From contig NZ_JOHS01000048.1 of assembly GCF_000725625.1 (NCBI RefSeq), positions 1-49,194 of the forward strand: a DNA stretch of 49,194 nucleotides, written 5' to 3'. Of the stretch, positions 17,052 to 25,316 are shown one piece after another (position 1 is the first letter of the stretch; each line of letters opens with the position of its first letter). Position numbers and translations under genes: made by a program. The DNA is from Streptomyces sp. NRRL F-6676 (GTDB taxonomy: Bacteria; Actinomycetota; Actinomycetes; Streptomycetales; Streptomycetaceae). The notes below the pieces were generated by a model. The model worked only from the letters and a program-made list of their open reading frames with translations, ran no database searches and had not been told where the DNA came from.

Positions 17052-18599
17052 ATGAGGAGACCAACCGCACTGCGGCTCCACGCGACGCTGGCCACGGCGG
17101 CCCTCGCGGCGGCGGCCGGGGCGTTCGTGGCGATGCCGCCGGCCTCGGCCGCGACCGCCGGCGCGACCGGCTACGCGACCCAGAACGGCGGGACCACCGG
17201 CGGGGCGGGCGGGCAGACGGTCCACGCCACCACCGGCACCGCGATCCACCAGGCCCTGTGCGGCCGGGCCAGCAGCTCGACCCCGATCGTCATCGAGGTC
17301 GAGGGCACCATCGACCACGGCAACACCAGCAAGGTCTCGGGCGACAGCTGCGACACCGCGGCCGACAGGATCGAGCTGAAGCAGATCAGCAACGTCACGA
17401 TCGTCGGCGTCGGCGGCGGCGCCGTCTTCGACCAACTGGGCATCCACATCCGGGACTCCAGCAACATCGTCATCCAGAACGTGACGGTGAGGAACGTCAA
17501 GAAGTCCGGCTCGCCCACGTCCAACGGCGGCGACGCGATCGGCATGGAGAGCGACGTCCGCAACGTCTGGGTCGACCACGTCAGCCTGGAGGCCTCCGGC
17601 GGCGAGGACGAGGGCTTCGACGGCCTCTTCGACATGAAGGACAACACGCAGTACGTGACCCTGTCGTACAGCACCCTGCGCGACTCGGGGCGCGGCGGGC
17701 TGATCGGCTCCAGCGAGAGCGACGTCTCCAACAGCTACATCACGTTCCACCACAACCTGTACGAGAACATCGACTCCCGTACACCCCTGCTGCGCGGCGG
17801 CACGGCCCACATCTACGACAACTACTACGTGGGCCTGACCAAGTCCGGCATCAACTCCCGGGCCGGCGCGCACGCCAGGGTGGACAACAACTACTTCAAG
17901 GACTCCAAGGACGTCCTCGGCACGTTCTACACCGACGCGGCGGGCTACTGGCAGGTCAGCGGCAACATCTACGACAACGTGACCTGGTCGGACCCCGGCG
18001 AGGAGAACGACCCGGCGGGCCCGGACCCCCAGTCCAACACCAGCGTCAGCATCCCCTACCCGTACACCCTCGACGACGCCGGCTGCGTGCCGGACGTCGT
18101 GACGCGGACGGCGGGCGCCCACACGGGCCTGAAGGTCTCGGACGGCAGCTGCTCCCCGACGACGCCGACGTCCCCCACCCCGGACCCGACGACCTCGACG
18201 CCGGACGACCCCGGCACGCCCACGCAGCCCGGCGGCACCAACCTGAGCATCGGCGCCGGCTCCGACGGCTCCGGCAAGGCCTCCGGCACGAGCTACGGCA
18301 ACGTGCGCGACGGCGACCTGAGCACGTACTGGTCCCCGAACGGCTCGACCGGTGCGGTGTCCATCAAGTGGGGCTCCGCCACGACCGTGTCGAAGGCCGT
18401 CATCCGCGAAGCGTCCGGTTCCGAGGGGACGATCGGCGCCTGGCGCCTGGTGAACGCCGACACCGGCACGGTCCTCACGACGGGCAGCGGCGCCGGCACG
18501 ATCTCGTTCCCCAGCACCGCGGTCCGCAAGCTCACCTTCGACATCACCGGCGCGTCCGGCACGCCGAAGGTGGCGGAGTACGAGACGTACGCGAACTGA
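17052..18599 (+). CDS. Secreted pectate lyase (PL1) with C-terminal carbohydrate-binding module
   Basis: 515 residues. Sec signal (ATLATAALAAAAGAFVAMPPASA) then a PL1 parallel beta-helix: IEVEGTIDHG, NVTIVGVGGGAVF, the calcium-site region GGDAIGMESDVRNVWVDHVSL, and SYITFHHNLYENIDSRTPLLR with the catalytic Arg, followed by AHIYDNYYVG. It would cleave polygalacturonate by beta-elimination outside the cell. A Thr/Pro linker (PTTPTSPTPDPTTSTPDDPG) leads to a C-terminal discoidin-like module (GNVRDGDLSTYWSPNGSTG). I chose the ATG at 17052 with GGGAG 9 bases upstream; the in-frame 17022 start would precede that ribosome site. Convergent with GH92 gene 2 and bounded by a shared hairpin. Confidence 0.92.
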   Translation: MRRPTALRLHATLATAALAAAAGAFVAMPPASAATAGATGYATQNGGTTGGAGGQTVHATTGTAIHQALCGRASSSTPIVIEVEGTIDHGNTSKVSGDSCDTAADRIELKQISNVTIVGVGGGAVFDQLGIHIRDSSNIVIQNVTVRNVKKSGSPTSNGGDAIGMESDVRNVWVDHVSLEASGGEDEGFDGLFDMKDNTQYVTLSYSTLRDSGRGGLIGSSESDVSNSYITFHHNLYENIDSRTPLLRGGTAHIYDNYYVGLTKSGINSRAGAHARVDNNYFKDSKDVLGTFYTDAAGYWQVSGNIYDNVTWSDPGEENDPAGPDPQSNTSVSIPYPYTLDDAGCVPDVVTRTAGAHTGLKVSDGSCSPTTPTSPTPDPTTSTPDDPGTPTQPGGTNLSIGAGSDGSGKASGTSYGNVRDGDLSTYWSPNGSTGAVSIKWGSATTVSKAVIREASGSEGTIGAWRLVNADTGTVLTTGSGAGTISFPSTAVRKLTFDITGASGTPKVAEYETYAN

Positions 18600-18604
18600 C
18601 GAAG

Positions 18605-18670
18605 CCCCGCGCCCCCCGAAGGGGCGCGGGGCCGTGCTGACATGCGGCTTCGCCGCGCGGGCGCGACCGG
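18605..18670 (+). repeat. Intergenic GC-rich repeat, copy B, containing a bidirectional terminator
   Basis: CCCCGCGCCCC (18605-18615) pairs with GGGGCGCGGGG (18621-18631), serving the convergent lyase and GH92 genes. After a short spacer comes a second hairpin, TGCGGCTTCGCCGCG, and GGGCGCGACCGG. The block order matches copies at 165-214 and 23707-23772. Confidence 0.7.
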
Positions 18671-18757
18671 CTCCCACCGGGCCCTCGGCCGACAACGCGA
18701 CCCAGGGGTCCCGGGGGCCGAGCCCCCGGGACAGGCCCGGTGGCGGCCAGGGCGGCG

Positions 18758-21700
18758 TCAGCCCACAGCGACCGTGAACACGTGCACGTCGCCGTTGTTC
18801 GGCAGCGTCACGCTCGCCACCCGCTTGCCGTCAGGCGCCTCGTACGGCTTCGTCGCGAAGACGTACGTGGCGACCGGGTCCTTGTCGGCACCGGCGACGT
18901 TGCGGTACGCCGTCTTGGCGACGACCTCGTTGCCGTACTGGACCGTGCCGCCGCCCCCGCCGACCGTCCAGTCCGTGAAGGACAGGTCGGTCCCCGCGGT
19001 CGTGCCGTCCGTGAACGTGACCGTGGCCTTCGTCTGCTGGTTGCCGTTGACCGCGCTGCCGATGAAGGACAGCTTGGCGGCCGGGTCGGTCAGCTCGATC
19101 CTCTGGCCGGCGGCGGACGCGTTGTCGGGGCGGCCCGACGGGGAGCCGGGCCAGGTGAAGCTCAGCCCGGCCGCCGTCCCCTGGCCGCCGGGGGTCAGCC
19201 CGGCGGCCTTCAGCGCCTGGAGCGAGTAGCTCCAGCCGCCGCCGTCGTAGTCCGCCTCGTCGTGGTCACCGGAGTCGTCGGAGATGCCGGCGTTGTTGTA
19301 CGCCGCCAGCAGCGAGCCGGGGGCCGCGACGGTGAGGGCGATCGGCTGGGCGTAGGAGGTGTCACCGGAGGTGACGGTCACCTTCACGTCCGCGAAGCCC
19401 TGCTGCGCGTCCTTCGCCGCCGTCAGCGTGATCCGCTGGGCGCCGTCCTTGACCGTGCCCGAGGCCGGGCTCGCCGTCACGCCCGCCGGGGTGTCCACCT
19501 GGAAGCGGACCTCCGGACCCGTGCCACCGCTCAGCGCCAGCGCACGGATGTCGAGCGTCGTGCTCTCCCCCGGGGCAAGCGTCGCCGTGGTCGGACCCAC
19601 ACCGATCTGGTACGGCTGCTCACCGTCCCGGAAGGACGGCGGGGCGTCGGCCGCGTCGGTGCCCCACGTCCTGTCGGGCGTCGAGGAGAGCGTGTAGTCC
19701 AGCCGGCCGCCGTCGCGGACGAAGGACTCCGGCAGCCAGGTGCGGTCGGTGGTCCTGCCGTCGACCTTCAGGGACTGGATGTACGGCGCGTCGGCCGCGG
19801 CTCCCTTCGCCCGGATCTCGATGTCCTTGCCGTGCGGGCGGTCGATGACCACGCGCGGGAACAGCGGGGAGGCGAGGACGAGTTCCGCACGGGAGGGCAC
19901 CTGCGGATACATGCCGAGCGCCGAGAAGACGTACCAGGACGACATCGCGCCGAGGTCGTCGTTGCCGGGGATGCCGCCCGGCTGCGTCGACCACAGCTTC
20001 GTCATCGCCGCGCGCACGGTCTCCTGCGTCTTGTAGGGCGCGCCCGCGTAGTCGTACAGATAGGGCACGTTGATGGACGGCTCGTTGTCCATCTCGGACT
20101 TGTCGCCGCCGCTGCCGGTGAACGCCCAGCCGCCGTCGGCGTCGTGGAAGAAGGAGTCGAGGCGGGCGAGCGCCTTGTCCTTGCCGCCCATCGCCGCGAA
20201 CAGACCGGCCGGGTTGTGCTGCACCATCCAGGTGTACTGGGCGGCCGTGCCCTCCACGAAGCCGTTGCCGGTGCCCGGGGTGAACCCGGTGACCCAGCTG
20301 CCGTCGGCCTTGCGGTTGGCGATGTAGCCGCCGGTGGGGTCGGCGGCGAGGTTGAAGTTGTTCTGCCACCACTGCGAGCGGCTCGCGAAGGTCTGCGCGG
20401 TCTTCTTGTCGTGCACCGCCGAGGCGAGCTGGGAGAGGGAGAAGTCGGCGGTCGACATCTCCAGCGTCTCGGCCGCGCCGCCCCAGGCGTTGGAGACCGA
20501 CGGCATGTAGTGCAGCTTCAGGTACTTGTCGAGCGAGGGCCGCTGGCCCACCGAGAGCACGGGCTTGCCGGAGGAGGACAGGTCCTGCTCGGTCGGCACC
20601 GTCGCCGCCTTGACCAGCGACTTCAGCGCGCCGCGCAGATCGAAGTCGGTGCCGCCGAAGGCGCGGATGCCGGCCAGCGCGGTCGGCGAGGGGTCGCCGT
20701 TCATCACATGGGTGCCGGAGGCGCCGTGCAGCCAGCGGTCCCAGACTCCCCCGTTCTGCTGGGCCAGTTCGTACAGCGACTGCGCCACGTCGGAGCCGGT
20801 GCGCGCGTCCAGCAGGGTGAGCAGCTGCACCTGGTCGCGGTAGACGTCCCAGCCGGAGAAGGTGCCGTACTGCGCCTTGTGGCCGTGAGTCACCCGGTGC
20901 ACCTCGCCGTCGCTGCCGCGGTATCTGCGGTCGGCGTCGCTGATGACGTTCGGGTGGAACATGGCGTGGTAGAGCGCGGTGTAGAAGGTGGTGCGCTCGG
21001 CGTCGGTGCCGCCGCCGACCCGGATGCCGTCCAGCCGGTCGCGCCAGGCGTCGTGCGCGGCCTTGCGGACGGAGTCGAAGGAGCGGTGCTTCGCGTTCTC
21101 GGCGCGGAGGTTGGCCTCGGCGCCCTTCTGGCTGACGTAGGAGATGCCGACCTTGACGTTCACCGGCTTGTCCCCGGCCGCGAACTGGACGTAGCCGCCC
21201 GCGCCCTTGCCGGCCACGGGACGGCCGCCGTTCGCCTTGAAGTCGCCGGTGCCGCCGGAGGCGGTGGTGGCGCCGGGGTTGAGCTTGTCGTCCTGCCAGG
21301 TGCCGGTGGCGGAGAAGTCCCGGTCGAACTGGGCCGTGAAGTACAGGGTGTAGTAGGCGCGCTGGCCCTCGGGGTCGAGATAGCCGCAGAAGTTGCCGGA
21401 GGTGACGGAGCCGGAGACGGTACGGGTCTTCGGGTCGATCTTCACCGTCGAATCGGTGGAGCCCACCTCGGAGTTGGCGGTGCGGATCAGCAGCGAGGCC
21501 GGCTTGTCGGCGGGGTAGGTGAAGCGGGCCGAGCCGGTGCGCGCGGTGGCCGTCAGATCGGCGGTGACACCGGACTCGAGGCCGACCTTGTAGTGGCCGG
21601 GCTCGGCGGTCTCGTCGTCGTGGCTGAAGTCCGAGGCGTAGACGGCGTCCTTGGTGTCGCTCGCCGGGGACGAGGTGACCTCGCCCGCGTACGGGAAGAG

Positions 21701-22042
21701 CGGGATGTCCCCGCTGCCGCCGGCGCAGCCGGTGCCGGACATGTGGGTCAGGCTGAAGCCGCGGATGCGGGTGGCGTCGTACTGGTAGCCGCCGGGGGCG
21801 GTGGTGGCGGTGGCGTTGCCGCGGGTGGTCTCGGGGCTGAAGGAGAACATGCCGAAGGGCGTGACGGCACCGGGGTAGGTGTCGCCGCCGTTCTTCGTGC
21901 CGATCAGCGGGTCGACGTACGTGGTCGGGTCCCGGACCAGGTCCGGTGTCGGTGGCGCGGTGGCGCTCGCGGCGAGCGCCGGGGTGGCACCGCCGGTCGC
22001 CAACACGGCGGCCAGCAGCAGGGATGCCGGGCGGAAACGCAT
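18758..22042 (-). CDS. Secreted GH92 alpha-1,2-mannosidase with C-terminal NEW3/CBM-like modules
   Basis: 1094 residues. Signal peptide MRFRPASLLLAAVLATGG...ALAA, then the classical GH92 start YVDPLIGTKNGGDTYPGAVTPFGM, FSLTHMSGTGCAGGSGDIPLFP, the barrel motif YGTFSGWDVYRDQVQLLTLL, EMDNEPSINVPYLYDYAGAP and GNDDLGAMSSWYVFSALGMYP with the acid pair. This is the Bacteroides-type alpha-mannosidase layout. After about residue 800 come an alpha-galactosidase-associated NEW3-like domain (LAPGESTTLDIRALALSGGTG) and a terminal NPCBM-like domain (SLLAAYNNAGISDDSGDHDE). The ATG at 22042 has AAGGAGG upstream; further N-terminal reading is intergenic. It shares its operator sequence with GH92 gene 1. Confidence 0.92.
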   Translation of the reverse strand: MRFRPASLLLAAVLATGGATPALAASATAPPTPDLVRDPTTYVDPLIGTKNGGDTYPGAVTPFGMFSFSPETTRGNATATTAPGGYQYDATRIRGFSLTHMSGTGCAGGSGDIPLFPYAGEVTSSPASDTKDAVYASDFSHDDETAEPGHYKVGLESGVTADLTATARTGSARFTYPADKPASLLIRTANSEVGSTDSTVKIDPKTRTVSGSVTSGNFCGYLDPEGQRAYYTLYFTAQFDRDFSATGTWQDDKLNPGATTASGGTGDFKANGGRPVAGKGAGGYVQFAAGDKPVNVKVGISYVSQKGAEANLRAENAKHRSFDSVRKAAHDAWRDRLDGIRVGGGTDAERTTFYTALYHAMFHPNVISDADRRYRGSDGEVHRVTHGHKAQYGTFSGWDVYRDQVQLLTLLDARTGSDVAQSLYELAQQNGGVWDRWLHGASGTHVMNGDPSPTALAGIRAFGGTDFDLRGALKSLVKAATVPTEQDLSSSGKPVLSVGQRPSLDKYLKLHYMPSVSNAWGGAAETLEMSTADFSLSQLASAVHDKKTAQTFASRSQWWQNNFNLAADPTGGYIANRKADGSWVTGFTPGTGNGFVEGTAAQYTWMVQHNPAGLFAAMGGKDKALARLDSFFHDADGGWAFTGSGGDKSEMDNEPSINVPYLYDYAGAPYKTQETVRAAMTKLWSTQPGGIPGNDDLGAMSSWYVFSALGMYPQVPSRAELVLASPLFPRVVIDRPHGKDIEIRAKGAAADAPYIQSLKVDGRTTDRTWLPESFVRDGGRLDYTLSSTPDRTWGTDAADAPPSFRDGEQPYQIGVGPTTATLAPGESTTLDIRALALSGGTGPEVRFQVDTPAGVTASPASGTVKDGAQRITLTAAKDAQQGFADVKVTVTSGDTSYAQPIALTVAAPGSLLAAYNNAGISDDSGDHDEADYDGGGWSYSLQALKAAGLTPGGQGTAAGLSFTWPGSPSGRPDNASAAGQRIELTDPAAKLSFIGSAVNGNQQTKATVTFTDGTTAGTDLSFTDWTVGGGGGTVQYGNEVVAKTAYRNVAGADKDPVATYVFATKPYEAPDGKRVASVTLPNNGDVHVFTVAVG

Positions 22043-22218
22043 GACGCGGCCCCTCCTTCGATCGGACGGGTCGCGCACCACAGGTCGCACAAGCCGGGGG
22101 GACAGTAACCCGGGCGGGCGGGGGTGGGGAAGGGTGCGTACGGGAGGCGGGGGCCTGGGCGGCTCCTGTGGGGTCGCTGTGCGGCGCCTGGCCGGTTTCT
22201 CGGGGGTGCAACTGGGTT

Positions 22219-22230
22219 GACATCGTTGTC
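22219..22230. promoter_or_regulatory. LacI-type operator O2 of GH92 gene 2
   Basis: GACATCGTTGTC, one base off the perfect palindrome at 22264-22275. Its centre is 45 bp from that site, just beyond the candidate -10, where binding would block initiation. Confidence 0.6.
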
Positions 22231-22263
22231 TGTTCGGAGGGTAGAGTCGTTGGTGAAGTGTTA

Positions 22264-22275
22264 GACAACGTTGTC
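22264..22275. promoter_or_regulatory. LacI-type operator O1 of GH92 gene 2
   Basis: GACAACGTTGTC, identical to the operator of GH92 gene 1 (12944-12955). It overlaps the candidate -35 TTGTCT. Confidence 0.7.
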
Positions 22276-22353
22276 GCGTTGCCAGCGGTTCGCACCAAGC
22301 CACAGTTGTAGCCGTCGGGCGGCTCCCTCCCCCCTTGGGGCCGGCCGACGGAC

Positions 22354-22386
22354 GGAACCGGTGGGGGTGACTCCCCCACCGGTTCC
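22354..22386 (-). terminator. Terminator after the LPMO gene
   Basis: Perfect 14-bp stem GGAACCGGTGGGGG / CCCCCACCGGTTCC with a 5-base loop, 26 bases past the LPMO stop. Confidence 0.88.
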
Positions 22387-22411
22387 GTGCTGCGCCCAAG
22401 GAGGTGGGGCG

Positions 22412-23518
22412 TCAGCCGACCTGGCAGGGCAGTGTCGTCGTACTGTCCCCGTCGGCGCCCGTCGTGACATAGCCGAACGTGGCGGACCGACCTGGGTCCA
22501 GGGAGCCGTTCCAGTCCGTGTTGTGGACCATCACGTCCTGGCCCGTGTACGTGGCGTCGCCGTTCCAGAGACTGTCGACCTTCTGGCCGTCCGGCAGGGT
22601 CCAGTCGACCATCCAGCCCAGCATCGGCACGTCACCGGAGTTGGTGACCGTCACCTCGGACTGGTAGCCGCCGCTCCAGCTGCCCGTCGTCTCACGGGTG
22701 GCGGTGCAGGCGCCCGGCACCGGGTCGGTCGGGGTGCCGTCCCCCGGCTCGTGGATGCCCGTCACCTCGCCGTTGCCGCCGTCGAAGACCACGTCGGAGC
22801 AGGAGTAGAAGGTCTCCGCGCTGTCCGAGCGCTGCCAGACCATGTAGATGATGTGGCGCCCGGACTTGTTGTCCGGGAGCTTGCCGGTCCAGGAGTAGTT
22901 GGCCTCGACCGTGCCGGGGGTGCCGTTGAGCGGCGGGTGGTCGACGGAGAGGAACGGCTCGTCCTCCATGTCGTCCCAGGTGAGCGGCTGGGTCGGGTCG
23001 TAGCCGTCCTTGGTGACGTAGACGTAGAACCAGCCCGGGTGTGCGGCCCAGGCGTTGTACGAGAAGTCGACGGTCGCGCCGGAGGTGAGGTGGGTGACCG
23101 GCCAGTCGTCGCGGGCGGCGTTGAAGCCGGTGAAGTTGGTGTTGCCGCCGCTGCACAGCTCGCCGTCGGGGACGAAGCCGCGGGTGCGGCCGGCGCCGTC
23201 CGAGCGGAGCACGGAGAACCAGTTGTAGAACGGCGTGGAGCCGCTGACCTGCTGGGCCGCCTTGCAGGCCGGGTTGACGGGCTTGATCTCACCGGTGTCG
23301 GTGAGCGCGTCCTGCCAGCACAGGAAGGTGCGGCTCGCGGGCTTCATGGGGGTGCCGTGCGCCTCGGCCGGGCTGCCCGCGGTGACGACCAGGGCGAGCG
23401 CCGGGACGGTGGCGAGGAGGGCGGCGAGGACGAGGAAGAGGGCCCGGGTGCGGGTGGACAGGGGTGGCCGGCGCAGGGGGCGTAAGGGTGTGCCGGCTCT
23501 TGCCTTTGCCATGATCAT
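22412..23518 (-). CDS. AA10 lytic polysaccharide monooxygenase with CBM2
   Basis: About 368 residues. A long signal peptide ends AEA, leaving mature HGTPMKPASRTFLCWQ: the N-terminal His is the first ligand of the copper histidine brace. The second His is in NAWAAHPGWFYVYVTKDGYDP. The AA10 core (to about GNGEVTGIH) cleaves crystalline cellulose or chitin oxidatively; a Pro/Thr linker leads to a CBM2 cellulose-binding domain bounded by Cys residues (GACTATRETTGSW ... TTLPCQVG). The start is uncertain: ATGs at 23533, 23518 and 23512 are in frame and the GGAAGGA at about 23534-23540 is badly spaced for all of them. A perfect CebR box (23648-23661) and the CBM2 argue for cellulose. Confidence 0.92.
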   Translation of the reverse strand: MIMAKARAGTPLRPLRRPPLSTRTRALFLVLAALLATVPALALVVTAGSPAEAHGTPMKPASRTFLCWQDALTDTGEIKPVNPACKAAQQVSGSTPFYNWFSVLRSDGAGRTRGFVPDGELCSGGNTNFTGFNAARDDWPVTHLTSGATVDFSYNAWAAHPGWFYVYVTKDGYDPTQPLTWDDMEDEPFLSVDHPPLNGTPGTVEANYSWTGKLPDNKSGRHIIYMVWQRSDSAETFYSCSDVVFDGGNGEVTGIHEPGDGTPTDPVPGACTATRETTGSWSGGYQSEVTVTNSGDVPMLGWMVDWTLPDGQKVDSLWNGDATYTGQDVMVHNTDWNGSLDPGRSATFGYVTTGADGDSTTTLPCQVG

Positions 23519-23647
23519 GACAGTGAGGTCCATTCCTTCCGCTGCGTCCGTACGGGCACGTACGGGTGGGGGTGGCATTGCGGATGTGCACCTGTGATGT
23601 GCGAGGCGGGAGCGGGTCGTGGTCGGCGGGTTCCGGTCCGACGACCA

Positions 23648-23661
23648 TGGGAGCGCTCCCA
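23648..23661. promoter_or_regulatory. CebR box upstream of the LPMO gene
   Basis: TGGGAGCGCTCCCA, a perfect 14-bp palindrome identical to the CebR (cellobiose-responsive LacI repressor) binding site of Streptomyces cellulase genes. It is 130 bases before the chosen LPMO start. Confidence 0.85.
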
Positions 23662-23706
23662 CCTCGCCCTGTCGGGGAAGGTAGCGCCGAGCGGGGCGGT
23701 TGTAAA

Positions 23707-23772
23707 CCCCGCGCCCCGTCAGGGGCGCGGGGCTGCGTTCTCTGTGCGGCTCCGCCGCGCGGGCGCGAGCGG
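23707..23772 (+). repeat. Intergenic GC-rich repeat, copy C, with terminator hairpin
   Basis: CCCCGCGCCCC (23707-23717) pairs with GGGGCGCGGGG (23722-23732), 11 bp, 4-base loop, then CTGCGTTCTC, TGCGGCTCCGCCGCG and GGGCGCGAGCGG. Nearly the same as copy B. Lies beyond the stop of the DUF3500 gene and may end its transcript. Confidence 0.7.
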
Positions 23773-23808
23773 CCGAGACGCACCCGCACCCGCACCCGCC
23801 GGACAACA

Positions 23809-23874
23809 GGCCAACCGGCCAACCGGCCAACCGGCCAACCGGCCAACCGGCCAACCGGCCAACCGGCCAACCGG
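23809..23874. repeat. Eight-copy GGCCAACC tandem repeat
   Basis: Eight perfect head-to-tail copies of the 8-mer GGCCAACC, then GG, starting 32 bases beyond the DUF3500 stop. No sequence variation between copies. The unit is not a multiple of three and no gene crosses it, so it is non-coding. Confidence 0.97.
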
Positions 23875-23905
23875 AGGGTGAGGCGTCTCGGCGGACGCCG
23901 GCGAC

Positions 23906-25285
23906 TCACCTGTGATGAGGCGACGTCAGATAGTGCTGGCGCAGGAGTTCGCGGCCGTAGTCGTTGCCGTTGGGGGTGCGGATGACGGAGTGGACGTGTT
24001 TCTGGGTGGGGCCGCTGCCCTGTGTCGCGCCGTAGGCGCCGGCCAGGGGGCCGGGGGCCTGGCAGTCGACCTCGATCCAGACGACGGGGCTGTGCACACG
24101 GACGTAGAACGCGTCGTCGTCACCCGTGCCGCCGGCCCACGTGACGTACGTGTCGTCGAGGTGGCGTCGGATCTCGGCCATCCGGGCCTTCGCCGCGTCG
24201 GCCCTGGCGCGGCCGGCGAAGACCTCGGCGAGGGCGAGGAGTTTCGTCCGCTGCGCCCCGTTCAGGGAGTCGGCGCGCAGGCCCGTGTACTCCTGGACCG
24301 CGTTGTCGGAGAACGCGCCCGCCGTCATCGACTCGTTCGACTTCGTCGCGGAGGCGAGGGCGACCTTCCGCTGTGCCTCGGTGAGCGAGGACATGAACGC
24401 CAGGCTCGCGGCGACCTCCTCGTGGCAGACCGTGACCGTCTCGCCGTCGATCTCCATGGACGTCGGCTCGGAGCCCCAGAAGCAGGGGCTCATGACGACC
24501 TGGTCGCCGAGCACGAAGTAGTTGAGGACCAGGTGGTGACCGTCGAGCTGGAAGCCCCAGGGCTCGGTGGTCGACGGGGTGCCCATGACCGTCCAGTAGT
24601 ACGCGTCCTCGTTGAAGGACTTCGTGTTGCCGATCGCCTCGCCCGCCGCCTGGTTGATCCGGCGGATCTTCTCGGTGGTCTCCAGGCCGTCGGCGCTGAG
24701 CGCGGCCTTCAGCAGGGCAGTGCCGAGCGCCTTCTGCGCGTCGGTGAGGTCGGCGAGCGAGACGCCCTGGCGGTCGTAGGAGTCGACGTTGCTCCACAGC
24801 CGCCACTCGGTGGAGTGGACGGTGAACTGCGTCGACGTGCGCTGGGTGTCGGTCAGCCCGGCCAGGAACGCCTTCGCGGCGGCGACGACCGGGGCGGTGG
24901 CGACGCCGGTGGAGTGGACCGTGAAGAGGTCGTCGATCCGGTTGCCGTCGGTGGTGAGGCCGAAGAACTCCTCGGTGATCGTCTGGTTGCCGGGGCCGCC
25001 CCCGGCGCCGCCCGGACCGCCGCTGGGCGCGCCGCTCGGAACGGCGGTCGGGGAGCCGGAGGCCGAGGCGGTGGCGGAGCCCGTGGTGTCGTCGGCGAGC
25101 GCGGACCAGGCGCCGGCGCCGCCCATGGTCGCGACGGCGGTGGCGCCGCTCGCGAAGAACACCTTGCGCATGAAGTTGCGGCGGCTCGCGTGCGCGGGGC
25201 GCCCGGTGGCGGTGGCGCCGCCCGCCCCGGTCGCGCCGTCGTGGCGCTCGGGGACGCCGGGCTGCCCGGTGCCGTGCTCGGTCAT
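23906..25285 (-). CDS. Tat-exported DUF3500 protein
   Basis: 459 residues. The N-terminus has a twin-arginine signal (ASRRNFMRKVFFASGATAVATMGGAG) and an Ala/Ser/Gly-rich linker, then a DUF3500 domain: WGFQLDGHHLVLNYFVLGDQVVMSPCFWGSEP, LTEAQRKVAL, and the C-terminal VHSPVVWIEVDCQAPG and HVHSVIRTPNGNDYG. Catalytic function of DUF3500 is not established; export in folded form by Tat hints at a cofactor or metal, and the His-rich C-terminus (HKHVHS-like) would suit one. GGGAG lies 8 bases before the ATG at 25285. It begins 31 bases after the sensor-kinase stop on the same strand, so it is probably the third gene of a regulator-kinase-effector operon. Confidence 0.85.
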   Translation of the reverse strand: MTEHGTGQPGVPERHDGATGAGGATATGRPAHASRRNFMRKVFFASGATAVATMGGAGAWSALADDTTGSATASASGSPTAVPSGAPSGGPGGAGGGPGNQTITEEFFGLTTDGNRIDDLFTVHSTGVATAPVVAAAKAFLAGLTDTQRTSTQFTVHSTEWRLWSNVDSYDRQGVSLADLTDAQKALGTALLKAALSADGLETTEKIRRINQAAGEAIGNTKSFNEDAYYWTVMGTPSTTEPWGFQLDGHHLVLNYFVLGDQVVMSPCFWGSEPTSMEIDGETVTVCHEEVAASLAFMSSLTEAQRKVALASATKSNESMTAGAFSDNAVQEYTGLRADSLNGAQRTKLLALAEVFAGRARADAAKARMAEIRRHLDDTYVTWAGGTGDDDAFYVRVHSPVVWIEVDCQAPGPLAGAYGATQGSGPTQKHVHSVIRTPNGNDYGRELLRQHYLTSPHHR

Positions 25286-25316
25286 CTCACTGACTCCCTT
25301 CGTCATGGGCACGCCC

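Larger units (their letters stand above)
22043..22411. other. Intergenic region upstream of GH92 gene 2
   Basis: 369 bases, no credible gene. From the LPMO end inward it has a 14-bp terminator (22354-22386), two LacI-type operators (22264-22275 and 22219-22230), and between them a minus-strand promoter candidate TTGTCT-17-TCTACC. A GC-rich leader of about 170 bases follows before the ATG. Confidence 0.7.
23519..23905. other. Intergenic region between the LPMO and DUF3500 genes
   Basis: 387 bases, no credible gene. It contains the LPMO promoter region with a CebR box (23648-23661), copy C of the intergenic repeat with a terminator hairpin (23707-23732), and an eight-copy 8-bp tandem repeat (23809-23874). 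Confidence 0.75.

Noticed and set aside
18642..19229. Plus-strand frame after the pectate lyase
   Set aside because: It begins inside the intergenic repeat and runs antisense to the GH92 C-terminus; no coding signature.
23809..23874. CRISPR-like array
   Set aside because: The 8-bp units abut with no spacers and there are no cas genes; it is a simple tandem repeat.
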